NCBI GenBank assembly: GCA_963700705.1
Contig: CAVOYQ010000005.1
Location: forward strand, 62,001 to 126,000
Source of the DNA: JAHEFT01 sp963700705
Lineage (GTDB): Bacteria > Pseudomonadota > Gammaproteobacteria > Xanthomonadales > SZUA-36
Direction: 5' to 3'
DNA: 64,000 nucleotides
Part shown: positions 8,963 to 18,397 of the stretch, one piece after another
How the letters are laid out: each line of letters begins with the position of its first letter
Numbering within the stretch: position 1 is the first letter of the stretch
Program-made: the position numbers and the translations under genes
Notes under the pieces: model-generated
What the model was told of the DNA's origin: nothing
What the model saw: the letters and a program-made list of their open reading frames with translations, nothing else
Databases searched by the model: none

Positions 8963-9219
8963 CCGATAAACCAAATACTCACCCCGTGATCAAACCCTGG
9001 TACCGCGAACCCTGGCCCTGGGTAGCCATCGGCATCCCCGCCGCAGCGGTGATCATGGGTCTGACCACGCTTTATCTCGCGCTCGCCAACCCCGATTACC
9101 TGGTCGTCGAAGAACAGGAATACGACAAGATCAAATCGGAGTTGCGCGCACAACTCCCGCCGGACACCGTGCAAGACGGACAGGGGGATTCGCGGGACCA
9201 GGAAGATGGAGATCACTGA
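8959..9219 (+). CDS. ccoH: FixH/CcoH-family cbb3 assembly protein
   Basis: A short (86-residue) single-pass membrane protein. The N-terminal KPWYREPWPWVAIGIP segment leads into a transmembrane helix, as in CcoH/FixH proteins that interact with CcoN during assembly. The periplasmic domain is brief compared with rhizobial FixH, as usual in gammaproteobacteria. It overlaps both ccoG and the following P-type ATPase gene. Confidence 0.88.
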   Translation: MTDKPNTHPVIKPWYREPWPWVAIGIPAAAVIMGLTTLYLALANPDYLVVEEQEYDKIKSELRAQLPPDTVQDGQGDSRDQEDGDH

Positions 9220-11641
9220 AAACGTCTGTTTTCACTGCGGTGAACCCATTCCGGAAGGTACTTCACTGTATGTCCAGCGTGACGGACGGAGACGACCGGT
9301 TTGCTGTTCCGGTTGCCAGGCCGTTGCCGAGCTGATATTCAGCTCCGGACTCGGCCGGTATTACCAGTTCCGCCAGGATCTTGGGCGTAAAGCCGGGGAA
9401 AATTTCCGGGAGGAACTCGAGGCCTGGAAGGGTTGCGACAACCGCGAGTCTTTGTGGGGTGCCGAACTTGCCGAAGGCCGCCGCGACCTGTTGTTACAGA
9501 CCGAAGGCATCCGCTGCGCTGCCTGCGCCTGGCTGATTCGCAGCCACATGGAAAATACCCCGGGTGTCCATTCTGTCCAGGTCGACACTGCAACCGGCTA
9601 CACGCGCATCATCTGGAGCCCGGCAGCCAACCGGCTGAGCCAACTGGCCGCATCCCTGATGGAACTGGGCTACAAGCCCCACCTGCCACTGGCCAGCGCG
9701 GAAGAGCAGGGCCGGCAGGAAGAACGGCGGAATTCCATGAAACGCCTCGGTGTTGCCGGCCTCGGCATGATGCAGGTAATGATGTATGCCGTCGGCCTGT
9801 ATGCCGGGGACGCCTTTGGCATCGAGGTGGCGCAACGCAGCTTCCTGGAATGGGTCAGCCTGATGGTGACGCTTCCCGTGCTGCTGTATTCGGGGAGAAT
9901 TTTTTTTGAAGGTGCGTGGCGCAGCATCCGTGCCGGCCGGCCGGGCATGGACGTGCCGGTCGCCCTGGCGATATCCCTGGCGTTCATTGCCAGCTGCCAT
10001 AACTTTTTCGCCGGCAGCGGCGAAGTTTGGTTCGATTCGGTGGTGATGTTCATATTTTTCCTGTCCCTGGGGCGCCACATCGAAATGATGCTCCGGCACC
10101 GCAACCTGCAGGCCGGTGCAGCGCTGGCTCGCCTGTTGCCCGAGTGGGCGGAACGGATCACGGCCACGGGACGGGAGACGATACCCGCGAGTGACCTGGT
10201 GGATGGCGACCGGGTTCTGGTGCGTGTCGGTGAGAGCTTTCCCGCCGATGGCCTGCTGGCGGCAGGAGACACCGATGTCGACGAAGCCCTGCTGACCGGT
10301 GAGTCCCATGCGATCGTCCGGCACCCCGGTGACCCGGTCATCGCCGGAACGATAAACCTTTCGCAGCCGGTTGAAATCGAAGTCACGGCGAGCGGCGATA
10401 AAACCACGGTTTCTTCACTGGGACGGCTCTTGCTACTGGCCCAGTCCCGGCGCCCGGCCAGCCATTCCATTCCGGCCTGGCTGGTCCCGGCCTTCATTGT
10501 CGCAGTCCTGTTGATCGCGGGGCTGACCTGGATGGCTTGGCAGTGGGTTGACCCCGAGCGTGCGTTTTCAGCCATGCTTTCCGTTCTGGTCGCCAGTTGT
10601 CCCTGCGCACTTTCCCTGGCCTTGCCGGTGGTTTATGCAGCCGCGAGCCACCGGCTGCTGGACGATGGCATTCTCCTGACACGCGGCGAAGCACTCGAAG
10701 CCCTGACCCGGATCGATACCGTGGTCTTTGACAAGACCGGCACGCTGACCCGCGGCACACCCGAAATCACGACTGTGGTTCTGAACCCGGATCGAGAGCC
10801 TTTCGATGAGCGACTGGCGGTCCGGATTGCCGCCGCGCTGGAGTCGTCTTCCGCCCACCCGATTGCACGGGCGTTCCAATATGCTGCGAATGCATCCGGC
10901 ACTGAAACGGCCATTCGGGTGACAAATGTTCAAGTTCATCCGGCACGTGGATTGGAGGGCTGGATCGACGGTGTGCGTTGGAAAATCGGGCGTGCGGAAT
11001 TCGTGCTTGCTGAAGCCCTGGTGGACCGGGATGACAGCATCTGGCTGGCTGATTCGAATGGCTGGGTGGCGCGTTTTGACTTGAGGGATTCACTGAGGCT
11101 GGATGCAGAAGCCACGCTGGAAGAACTTCGGCGGGATCACCTGGAAATCGCCATGCTGTCAGGTGACAGCGGCGAAACCGTTGATCAGATTGCCTCCAGG
11201 CTGAGAATTGCAGACCGGCATGCCCGCCAGACTCCCGCTATGAAACTGGAAATGCTCGAATCCATGCGCAAGGCCGGAAAGTGTGTATTGATGGTTGGGG
11301 ATGGCGTTAACGATGCGCCGGTGCTTGCCGCCGCCGATGTCTCCATGACCGTCAAGGGCGGAGCGGAATTGGCCAACAGTGCTGCCGACCTGATCCTGAC
11401 CTCTGATTCACTGGGCCTGGTCAGCAAGGCAATACACACCGCACGCCGCACCCGCCAGCTGGTTCGTCAGAACCTCGCCTGGGCCGTTGTATATAACGCT
11501 TCGGTGATGCCTCTGGCGGTTTCCGGAATGCTGAAACCCTGGATGGCTGCACTGGGCATGTCACTGAGTTCGCTGCTGGTCGTAGCCAATGCATCCCGGC
11601 TGGTAGGAAGCAAGCCGGCGAACAAGGAGCCGCCACGATGA
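9206..11641 (+). CDS. ccoI: Copper-exporting P1B-type ATPase CcoI/FixI
   Basis: This pump exports copper towards the periplasm for the CuB site of the cbb3 oxidase. The 811-residue product begins with a cysteine-rich region (CFHCGEP, CCSGCQAV), then a heavy-metal domain (GIRCAACAWLI), the CPC ion site (ASCPCALSLALP, about residue 470), the phosphorylation motif DKTGTLT and the hinge motif GDGVNDAPVL. The order matches CcoI rather than housekeeping CopA. It overlaps ccoH by 14 bases and ccoS by 4. Confidence 0.96.
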   Translation: MEITENVCFHCGEPIPEGTSLYVQRDGRRRPVCCSGCQAVAELIFSSGLGRYYQFRQDLGRKAGENFREELEAWKGCDNRESLWGAELAEGRRDLLLQTEGIRCAACAWLIRSHMENTPGVHSVQVDTATGYTRIIWSPAANRLSQLAASLMELGYKPHLPLASAEEQGRQEERRNSMKRLGVAGLGMMQVMMYAVGLYAGDAFGIEVAQRSFLEWVSLMVTLPVLLYSGRIFFEGAWRSIRAGRPGMDVPVALAISLAFIASCHNFFAGSGEVWFDSVVMFIFFLSLGRHIEMMLRHRNLQAGAALARLLPEWAERITATGRETIPASDLVDGDRVLVRVGESFPADGLLAAGDTDVDEALLTGESHAIVRHPGDPVIAGTINLSQPVEIEVTASGDKTTVSSLGRLLLLAQSRRPASHSIPAWLVPAFIVAVLLIAGLTWMAWQWVDPERAFSAMLSVLVASCPCALSLALPVVYAAASHRLLDDGILLTRGEALEALTRIDTVVFDKTGTLTRGTPEITTVVLNPDREPFDERLAVRIAAALESSSAHPIARAFQYAANASGTETAIRVTNVQVHPARGLEGWIDGVRWKIGRAEFVLAEALVDRDDSIWLADSNGWVARFDLRDSLRLDAEATLEELRRDHLEIAMLSGDSGETVDQIASRLRIADRHARQTPAMKLEMLESMRKAGKCVLMVGDGVNDAPVLAAADVSMTVKGGAELANSAADLILTSDSLGLVSKAIHTARRTRQLVRQNLAWAVVYNASVMPLAVSGMLKPWMAALGMSLSSLLVVANASRLVGSKPANKEPPR

Positions 11642-11832
11642 AAATGCTGTATGTCCTGATCCCGCTGGCGCTGATGTTGCTCGGCGTCGCGGTATGGGCG
11701 CTGGTCTGGGCCATCCGTTCCGGTCAATTCGACGACCTGGAGTCACATGGCTGGAGCGTGGTCCTCGATGACGACCAGAAGCCGCCACCGGGACCGGAAG
11801 AGAAAGAGACACAAGAGGAGGAAACCCCATGA
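11638..11832 (+). CDS. ccoS: cbb3 oxidase maturation protein CcoS
   Basis: A 64-residue protein with one N-terminal membrane helix (LYVLIPLALMLLGVAVWALVWAI) followed by the family segment SGQFDDLESHGW. CcoS is required for cofactor insertion into cbb3 oxidase. The start overlaps the ccoI stop as ATGA-type coupling, and its own stop overlaps the next gene. Confidence 0.95.
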   Translation: MKMLYVLIPLALMLLGVAVWALVWAIRSGQFDDLESHGWSVVLDDDQKPPPGPEEKETQEEETP

Positions 11833-12527
11833 CCAGTTGGCTGGACCCTGCCGTATTGAGCACGGCTTTCCTGGCCGGACTGCTCGGCAGCGGCCATTGT
11901 TTCGGCATGTGTGGCGGAATTGCCGCGGGGCTCGGGGCGATGGCGAAGGGCAGGGCGATTGTTCCTGCACTCCAGTTCAATATTGCCCGCCTGTTCAGCT
12001 ATGCCGTACTCGGCCTGGTTGCCGCCACTGTGCTGAGCGGTGTATCCGGGCTGATGCCGATAGCCCGCTGGTTGCGTTTGCTGACCGCCTTGATGATCCT
12101 GCTGATCGGGTTGAAGTTTCTGTTCAATTTCCGCGGTGTTGAATTCATCGAAAGAGGCGGGGCAGGGCTGTGGAAAAAAATCATGCCTTTCGCCATGCAG
12201 GCCGGCAACCGGCAGGATGGATTGGGCAGGGTGCTTCTGGGCGTGTGCTGGGGTTTCATTCCCTGCGGCCTGGTTTACACCGTGCTGATGACAGCGGCTT
12301 CAACCGCCAACGCGTTGGGTGGAGCCTCGACGATGCTCGCTTTTGGTCTTGGCACCATGCCCGCGATGCTGGGCCTGACTGCGGCCGCGCCCGCCCTGTC
12401 TTCTTTTCTGGAAGACCGGATGGTCAGGAGGGTGATCGGATTCGCGCTGGTGGTACTAGCGATCTGGACCGTGGTGATGATGTGGGGCGCGATAACGCAA
12501 GGGGCAATGAACCACGCACATCACTAA
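11829..12527 (+). CDS. Sulfite exporter TauE/SafE-family membrane protein linked to cbb3 assembly
   Basis: A 232-residue polytopic membrane protein with about six helices. Conserved family segments are GLLGSGHCFGMCGGI (about residues 17-31) and GVCWGFIPCGLVYTVL (about 138-153). Genes of this type commonly close ccoGHIS operons in gammaproteobacteria. The Cys pair in each half resembles thiol or metal-handling membrane proteins, so a part in copper or redox supply is likely, but the substrate is not known. It overlaps ccoS by 4 bases. Confidence 0.85.
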   Translation: MTSWLDPAVLSTAFLAGLLGSGHCFGMCGGIAAGLGAMAKGRAIVPALQFNIARLFSYAVLGLVAATVLSGVSGLMPIARWLRLLTALMILLIGLKFLFNFRGVEFIERGGAGLWKKIMPFAMQAGNRQDGLGRVLLGVCWGFIPCGLVYTVLMTAASTANALGGASTMLAFGLGTMPAMLGLTAAAPALSSFLEDRMVRRVIGFALVVLAIWTVVMMWGAITQGAMNHAHH

Positions 12528-12579
12528 ATGATAGACTGCCCAACAACAAACTTGTGAACGCCCGGACACCGGGACAACA

Positions 12580-13863
12580 ATGAAACATATTCCTGGAACT
12601 GTTTGGCGACTGATGATCGCCTATTCCCTGATGATGGCCGGCACTTCCCTGATGGTGCTCCTGGCCGGGATTATCGGCACCGAAATCGCACCTTCGGTAG
12701 ACTTGGCAACCCTGCCGCTGGCGCTGATCGTCGTGGGCGTTGCGGCTTCGACCCTACCTACCGGAAAACTCTTGCATCGTTTTGGACGCAGGCGCGTGTT
12801 CATTGCATACGGCCTGGTCGCGATCAGCTGCAGCTTTACTCGCCTTGCAGAGCCTGGTTTCGGAGACTTTTACCGGTTTTTGCCTGGCCGCCCTGATGAT
12901 GGGCTGGTCCGGCGCCGCCGGCCACCAGTACCGGTTTGCGGCACTGGAGGCCGTACCGGCCGAGATCGCACCCAAGGCAACTTCGTTTCTCCTGCTGGGC
13001 GGAATCCTGGCCGCTTTTATCGGTCCGGAACTGGCGGTGCGGGGCAGGGGACTGCTGGACACGGAATATGCCGGATCGTTCCTGCTGCTGAGCCTGAGTT
13101 ACCTGCCGGCATAATTATCATCAGCTTCAACCCGGATATTAAAATCGAACAGGCCGAACACCACGGCAGCGGCCGCCCTCTGTCCGAAATCCTGCGCTCC
13201 CCGGTCATCATCCTGGCTATCAGCGCCGCAGCACTCGGTTACGGAATCATGAGCTTTATCATGACGGCGACGCCCATCAGCATGCACAACCACTCGGGCC
13301 ACAGCCTGGAAGCCACCAAGTTCGTTATCCAGTCCCACATCGTGGCGATGTATTCTACCCGCCCTGGTTTTTCCCTGGTTGTTCAGCAGACTCGGCTTCC
13401 GCGGCATGATGTGGGCAGGCGTTGCCACCTACCTGGCCTGCCTGGGTATCGCGGCGCTGAATACGGCATTTTCTGAATTACTGGCTCGCGCTGGTGCTGC
13501 TTGGTGCCGGCTGGAATTTCCTGTTCCTGAGCGGGACAAACCTGCTACCGCGGGGTTATCGCCGGGAAGAGCGTTTCCGGGTTCAGTCCGACGAATGACT
13601 TCCTGGTTTTTTCCATCCAGGCCGTCGTCTCCCTGAGTTCGGGCTGGTTTCTGTTTCACTGGCAGTGGCCGGGCGTCATCGCGGCCTGTTTTCCCCTGGT
13701 CCTCGGGTTCTCGATCTACCTGTGGTTGAGCAAAGGAAAGCGGTGGAGTCATTTCCGGGTCGTGATGGCCCGTCCGGAGCAGACCCCTTTCGCCCTGGAA
13801 GAGGTTTTCCATTCTGAAGGTCTTTTTATTACAATTGCGTATAATGTATATTATGTTAAATAA
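12580..13863 (+). pseudogene. MFS transporter, broken by several frameshifts
   Basis: The N-terminal frame shows MFS helices 1-3 with the loop motif GKLLHRFGRRRVFIAYG (about residues 63-80). It shifts frame near 12845 into ALMMGWSGAAGHQYRFAALE, again near 13110 into RPLSEILRSPVIILAISAAALGYG, again near 13350-13380 (FRGMMWAGVATYLACLGIAAL), near 13480, and near 13590 into FLVFSIQAVVSLSSG. At least four indels are needed. The end is uncertain: 13863 is the first stop of the last frame, but the conserved part ends near 13740. It may be a real pseudogene or an error-rich consensus; substrate unknown. Confidence 0.6.
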
Positions 13864-13977
13864 TACTTTAAAATGACCACTCAAAACATATCAACCGCCA
13901 GGACTCCTCCCGGATACCTGTCAATTTCGAGTATATTGGCCTGGATAGCGACTAACCGGATTCGCAAGGAAATGTGA

Positions 13978-14901
13978 ATGAACACAAACAGCAACCGTAC
14001 CGTCCGTATCATCGGCGTCCCGCTCGACCTGGGCGCCAGCCGCCGCGGCACGGACGTCGGGCCTTCGGCGCTGAGAATCGCCGGCCTGGGTAACGCCCTG
14101 CGCCGTATGGGCTACACGGTGGCGCGCGAGGAAGACATTCCTGCCCCGGCGATGGAAACCGGAACACCGGAAGATGTCGAAGCCCGGTTCAAGCCGCAGA
14201 TACTGGAAGTCTGCAGCAGACTGGCCGAGCGTGTGGTCACGATCCTGGAAGAAGGTGATTTTCCGCTGGTGCTGGGAGGCGATCACTCCATCGCTATGGG
14301 TACATTCGCCGGCACTGCCAGTCACTACCGGAAACAAGGTGAATCCGTTGGCCTGCTCTGGTTCGACGCGCATGGCGACATGAATGTGCCCGGCAGTTCG
14401 CCGTCCGGAAACATTCACGGCATGCCATTGGCTCATCTGCTCGGCAAAGGTGATCAGGATCTGAAAAATATCCAGGGGTTCAGCCCCAAGGTCAAACCTG
14501 AAAACGTCGCCCTTATCGGCATCCGGGACATTGATAGCCATGAGCGGAGAAACATCAAGGAATCAGGCATTCACGCGTTCACGATGCGGGAAATTGACGA
14601 ACATGGAATGGCCGCGATCGCAAGACGTGCGCTCGAAATTGTCAATGACGGCACCGCAGGTTTTCACATCAGCTTCGACGTGGACGGTTGTGATCCTACC
14701 GTTATTCCGGGCTCGGGAACGCTGGTGCCCGGTGGTGTCAGTTTCAGGGAGGCTCACCTGCTGATGGAATACTGCGCCGATAACGGCAACCTGCTCTCGC
14801 TGGAGATTGCCGAACTGAATCCTTTTCTCGATGAACGAAATATCAGCGCCGAGCGCGCAATGGAATTACTGCTCAGCGCCATGGGAAAAAGCATACTTTA
14901 G
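13978..14901 (+). CDS. rocF: Arginase
   Basis: This enzyme hydrolyses L-arginine to ornithine and urea with a binuclear Mn centre. The 307-residue product has all metal-site motifs: GGDHSIAMG (about residue 99), WFDAHGDMN (about 124-132), GNIHGMPLAH, and SFDVDGCDP (about 232). The glycine and histidine pattern favours arginase over agmatinase. The start ATG at 13978 follows GGAAATG. No urease gene is in the window. The next gene begins 10 bases later. Confidence 0.93.
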   Translation: MNTNSNRTVRIIGVPLDLGASRRGTDVGPSALRIAGLGNALRRMGYTVAREEDIPAPAMETGTPEDVEARFKPQILEVCSRLAERVVTILEEGDFPLVLGGDHSIAMGTFAGTASHYRKQGESVGLLWFDAHGDMNVPGSSPSGNIHGMPLAHLLGKGDQDLKNIQGFSPKVKPENVALIGIRDIDSHERRNIKESGIHAFTMREIDEHGMAAIARRALEIVNDGTAGFHISFDVDGCDPTVIPGSGTLVPGGVSFREAHLLMEYCADNGNLLSLEIAELNPFLDERNISAERAMELLLSAMGKSIL

Positions 14902-14911
14902 CGACAAGGCC

Positions 14912-15643
14912 ATGCAATACACGATTTCAGCCCGCGGCAAACATGCAGCCGTACCGATTCAGAAGTTCATCAAGAATAATTATTCTGAGATCCCGCTCGG
15001 ACAGATAGACAGCTTCTTCGGTTTTACCGAACACAGCACGCTCTACGGCGGCCGCATGTTCGCCACGACTGAACTGAGCAGGTATGACGTCAATTCCCTT
15101 TACAAAATGAACATCAACGTCCGTCTTCCGCTGACCAACCATTACGTGACCCGCGAAGAATACGAAGAAAATCTTCCTTACCTGGAGAAGTACCATCGCC
15201 CTGGAAACTCCCTGATCATCACGAATGACGAGCTTGCCATCTGGGTTCGCGCGGATTTTCCGGACTATCGCCTGGAAGCCAGCGTGATCAAAAACATCAA
15301 CACCGGCCGGAAAGTCGACGAGGCGTTTCGCTTCTACGATACGGTTATTCTGCCGATGGCTTCGAACGACGACGAGGCGTTTCTCAAGTCCATCGACAAC
15401 AAGAAAAATATCACCCTGTTCGCCAACGCCGGCTGCGCCTACACCTGCCCTGCGAAAATCTGTTACCCGAGTATTTCCAAAGCCAACAAGACCGGGGACA
15501 TGAGCCTTTTCCAGTGTTCGCAAAAGCTCAAGGAACGCAATACCATCGGCATGTATGACTTCGACCTGGAATACCTGCAGTCCCTGGGTTTTGAACGCTT
15601 CAAGCTGCTGCGGCCGAGGGCTGGAAGCATGACCGGGTACTGA
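14912..15643 (+). CDS. Unknown protein with a clustered-cysteine motif, co-oriented with arginase
   Basis: I do not recognise this 243-residue protein with certainty. Its middle reads like a TIM-barrel strand-and-loop pattern (LIITNDELAIWVRADFP, then RFYDTVILPMAS), followed by NAGCAYTCPAKICYP and FQCSQ, giving four closely spaced cysteines (about residues 180-207) that could bind an Fe-S cluster. The layout recalls U32-peptidase-like proteins such as UbiU/UbiV, but this is only a resemblance. The ATG at 14912 was preferred to one at 14831 that would lie inside arginase. Confidence 0.6.
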   Translation: MQYTISARGKHAAVPIQKFIKNNYSEIPLGQIDSFFGFTEHSTLYGGRMFATTELSRYDVNSLYKMNINVRLPLTNHYVTREEYEENLPYLEKYHRPGNSLIITNDELAIWVRADFPDYRLEASVIKNINTGRKVDEAFRFYDTVILPMASNDDEAFLKSIDNKKNITLFANAGCAYTCPAKICYPSISKANKTGDMSLFQCSQKLKERNTIGMYDFDLEYLQSLGFERFKLLRPRAGSMTGY

Positions 15644-15656
15644 TGCCCTGTTTCGC

Positions 15657-16400
15657 ATGAAAACTACCACTGCCCTTCTTTTGCTGCTCTTTTCATGGTT
15701 TTTGCCTGTCGGAGTTTTTGCTCTCGACCAGCCTGTTGGCACGCCGTTTGAACTCAAACTCACGCTGAATCAACTTCTGGGCGAGGCCGAGGCATCGCGT
15801 TACAAAGAAATTTTATCTCCCGGTAAATCAATCACATGGAGCGTATATCTTCCTGACAACGAATCAACCGAACCGCCAGGTGTGTTTGTATATGTCAGTC
15901 CGAGAAACCGGGGAAAGATTGAAACCGGCTGGCGCTCGGTCATGGACCAGTTCAACCTGATCTGGATCGGGGCGAACAACTCCGGTAACCGGATGCCTGT
16001 CGATCGCCGAATGCTGTACGCCATCATGGCGCTCAAGGCGCTGGACCGGGATTATGTGATTGCCAGCAACCGGATCACGGTGTCCGGATTTTCAGGCGGC
16101 GGCCGGGTCGCCAGCAAGCTGGCCAGCCAGTTTCCCGAAGTGTTCACCGGTGCGGTTTATATCTGCGGTGTTGACTTTTGGAGCGATGAACTGGACATAC
16201 GGCTTAACCGCCTGGTACAAAATCGCTTTGTTTTCGTGACCGGTACCAGGGACTTCAACCTGGTCGATACCAAGAGCGCCTATCAACACTACCTCGACGC
16301 CGGTGCGCAGCACAGTAAACTGATGGTGATTCCCGGAATGGCGCACGAACATCCCGATGCGGCAAACCTTTCAGAAGCCCTGGGTTTTATCTACGACTGA
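15657..16400 (+). CDS. Secreted alpha/beta-hydrolase (esterase/depolymerase-like)
   Basis: A 247-residue protein with a Sec signal peptide (residues 1-22, ending VGVFA). The nucleophile elbow GFSGGG (about residue 143) and HEHPDA near the C-terminus supply the expected catalytic Ser and His; an Asp in TGTRDFN is the likely third residue. The fold resembles PHB-depolymerase or feruloyl-esterase-like hydrolases. The substrate cannot be told from sequence. It follows the previous gene by 13 bases and may share its transcript. Confidence 0.75.
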   Translation: MKTTTALLLLLFSWFLPVGVFALDQPVGTPFELKLTLNQLLGEAEASRYKEILSPGKSITWSVYLPDNESTEPPGVFVYVSPRNRGKIETGWRSVMDQFNLIWIGANNSGNRMPVDRRMLYAIMALKALDRDYVIASNRITVSGFSGGGRVASKLASQFPEVFTGAVYICGVDFWSDELDIRLNRLVQNRFVFVTGTRDFNLVDTKSAYQHYLDAGAQHSKLMVIPGMAHEHPDAANLSEALGFIYD

Positions 16401-16535
16401 ACACGGTTTACATCACTACCCTTCCCTGCGTTAATCCTGGCGGTTTCGTTGCGTCTTCAGATCGCCTTCCTCCATCGTGTAAGTCAGGGTTTCCTGATCT
16501 AGATCACCTCGTTTGAGGATCACTTTGAATTTTTG

Positions 16536-16564
16536 TTGAGAATAATTCTCATTTGCATTAATGT
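16536..16564 (+). promoter_or_regulatory. Fur box overlapping a probable promoter
   Basis: GAGAAT-A-ATTCTC at 16538-16550 is a perfect 6-1-6 inverted repeat inside the string TTGAGAATAATTCTCATT, closely matching the Fur operator. A possible promoter has -35 TTGAGA (16536-16541), a 17-base spacer and -10 TAATGT (16559-16564), so Fur binding would block it. The porin start lies about 45 bases downstream. Iron repression of the porin-FMN_bind-PepSY operon is inferred. Confidence 0.75.
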
Positions 16565-16609
16565 TCGCTCACCGAGCAAATTCAGCCATATTTCAAAGGA
16601 GCAATTTCG

Positions 16610-17854
16610 GTGAGATCGTTCGATAAAATCAAGGGAATTATTGTTCGCAATGACGCTGGCAAGTGCATTGGCCAGTTCAACGGTATACGCCCAGGACATC
16701 AACGCGGAACTTCTTCTGAAGCTGGAGTCACTGCAGCAGCAAATCGATGAGCTGAAGCTGCAATTGGCTCAAACACAAACACAGACCGTGGAAACCGATG
16801 CAAAGGTCGAGGCGGTCGCCGAGGTCATCGAATCAGGTTCCCCGGATGTTGTGGAGGCGAAACGCACCACGATCGGTGGCTACGGCGAACTGCACTACAA
16901 CAACATTTCGGCGGAAGATTCATCACGCGACTACAAGACAGATCGATTTTCACCGTTTCGTGCTGTTCTTTGGCCATGAATTCAACGACAAAACACGTTT
17001 TTATTCAGAGGTTGAACTGGAGCATTCATTTGTAGCCGATACCGGCGGCAACACGCCCGGCGAAGTGGAATTGGAGCAGGCATATATCGAGTGGGACCTG
17101 CGTGACAATCTGCATGCCAAAGGCGGTTTGTTCCTGGTTCCCGTCGGGATTCTCAACCAGACCCATGAGCCCAATACTTTCTACGGCGTGGAGCGCAACG
17201 ACGTGGAAAACATCATCATACCCACGACCTGGTGGGAAGGTGGCGCCGGTTTGAACGGGCTGTTTGGGTCCGGTTGGGCCTGGGACCTGGACCTGACCTC
17301 CGGGCTGGGAATGGCTGCATCCGGCAGCGATGCTTTCAGGGTACGCAGCGGTCGTCAAAAAGTGGCCGAGGCGCTGGCCAACGATTTTGCCGTTACCGGA
17401 CGCCTGCGGTACTTCGGAATGGCGGGATTGCAGGCAGGCATCACCGTCCAGTACCAGTTTGATCCGTCCCAGGAAAGCAATGACGGCCTGGATTCCGGCA
17501 CCCTGGTGGAGGGTCACATCGAGTACCAGCATGGTGGGTTTGGACTGCGGGCGCTTTACGCACGCTGGGATTTCAGCGGCTATGCCGTTGAGGCCGCCAA
17601 CGCTGACAAGCAATGGGGTTGGTACGTGGAACCCAGTTATCGCATCAATGAAGTCGGTTTCTACACCCGTTACGAAAAAGTCGACGCCGCGCGAGCCCAG
17701 GACAAGTTCGATCAATGGGAAGTGGGCCTGAACTGGTGGCCAAATGAAAATGTCGTGCTGAAGTTTGACTATCGCGATCGCGGCTACGACCTGACCGAGT
17801 CAGCAGGGGCGTGATTTTACCGGCTTTGACCTGGGCCTCGGATACAGCTTCTGA
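16610..17854 (+). CDS. Outer-membrane porin, phosphate-selective (OprO/P)-like, frameshifted
   Basis: Joined across three indels this is a porin of about 414 residues. GTG 16610 follows AAAGGAG; the signal peptide crosses a shift near 16640-16645 (FAMTLASALASSTVYAQ). A coiled-coil-like segment follows (LLLKLESLQQQIDELKLQLAQ), then beta-barrel sequence (TIGGYGELHYNN). A second shift is near 16940-16960; the third is in the GGGG run near 17808, after which DFTGFDLGLGYSF ends with the Phe typical of outer-membrane proteins. The N-terminal coiled coil plus barrel matches trimeric OprO/P-like porins. The Fur box upstream suggests iron-linked control. Confidence 0.78.
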
Positions 17855-17857
17855 TTC

Positions 17858-18397
17858 ATGGTCAAGGTCCGCAAAATCCGGTTTGCTGTAATGCTCATTT
17901 TTGTCATTTTGCCAGTCACTGGCCTGCGCAGAAACCGTTTACGAGACCCAGGCGGAATTTCTCAACCGCGCCTTCAATGAATCGCCACCTGAGCCGGATA
18001 TCACCTGGCTCAGTGGCGACAGGAAGCCTGCCGTTCAGCAACATTTTGGGGCATGACTACCCTGCCCTGCGCGTGAGGTACTGGTGCCGGGACGGTCGAT
18101 CCGCCTGGATCACTCGAAGAAGTGGGCAAAGATTTGCCCATCACCGTGGGCATCGTGGTAGGAAACAATTACATCGAGAGCCTGCGCGTGCTCACGTACC
18201 GGGAAAACCGCGGTGGCGAAGTTGCGACGCCCGCCTTTACGGAACAATTCAACGGAAGCGCCCTGGATGAGGATAGTGCTCTGAATACACATATTGACGG
18301 CATCACCGGCGCTACCCTGTCGGTACGGGCGCTGACCCGGTTGGCAACCATGGCGCTGTTTTTACATTCCGACGTGGGTTGCCAGGATGGGGCATAA
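17858..18397 (+). CDS. FMN-binding domain protein, probably flavinylated (frameshifted)
   Basis: Reading through at least three shifts (near 17925, 18050 and 18110) gives a secreted protein of about 180 residues: a signal peptide, then a region ending with GHDYPALRVRYW, then VGKDLPITVGIVVGNNYIES, and finally DGITGATLSVRAL. The DGxTGAT motif is the FMN_bind site where ApbE attaches FMN to Thr. The protein should act in the periplasm as a flavin electron carrier. It starts 3 bases after the porin stop and overlaps the PepSY gene by 11 bases. Confidence 0.75.
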
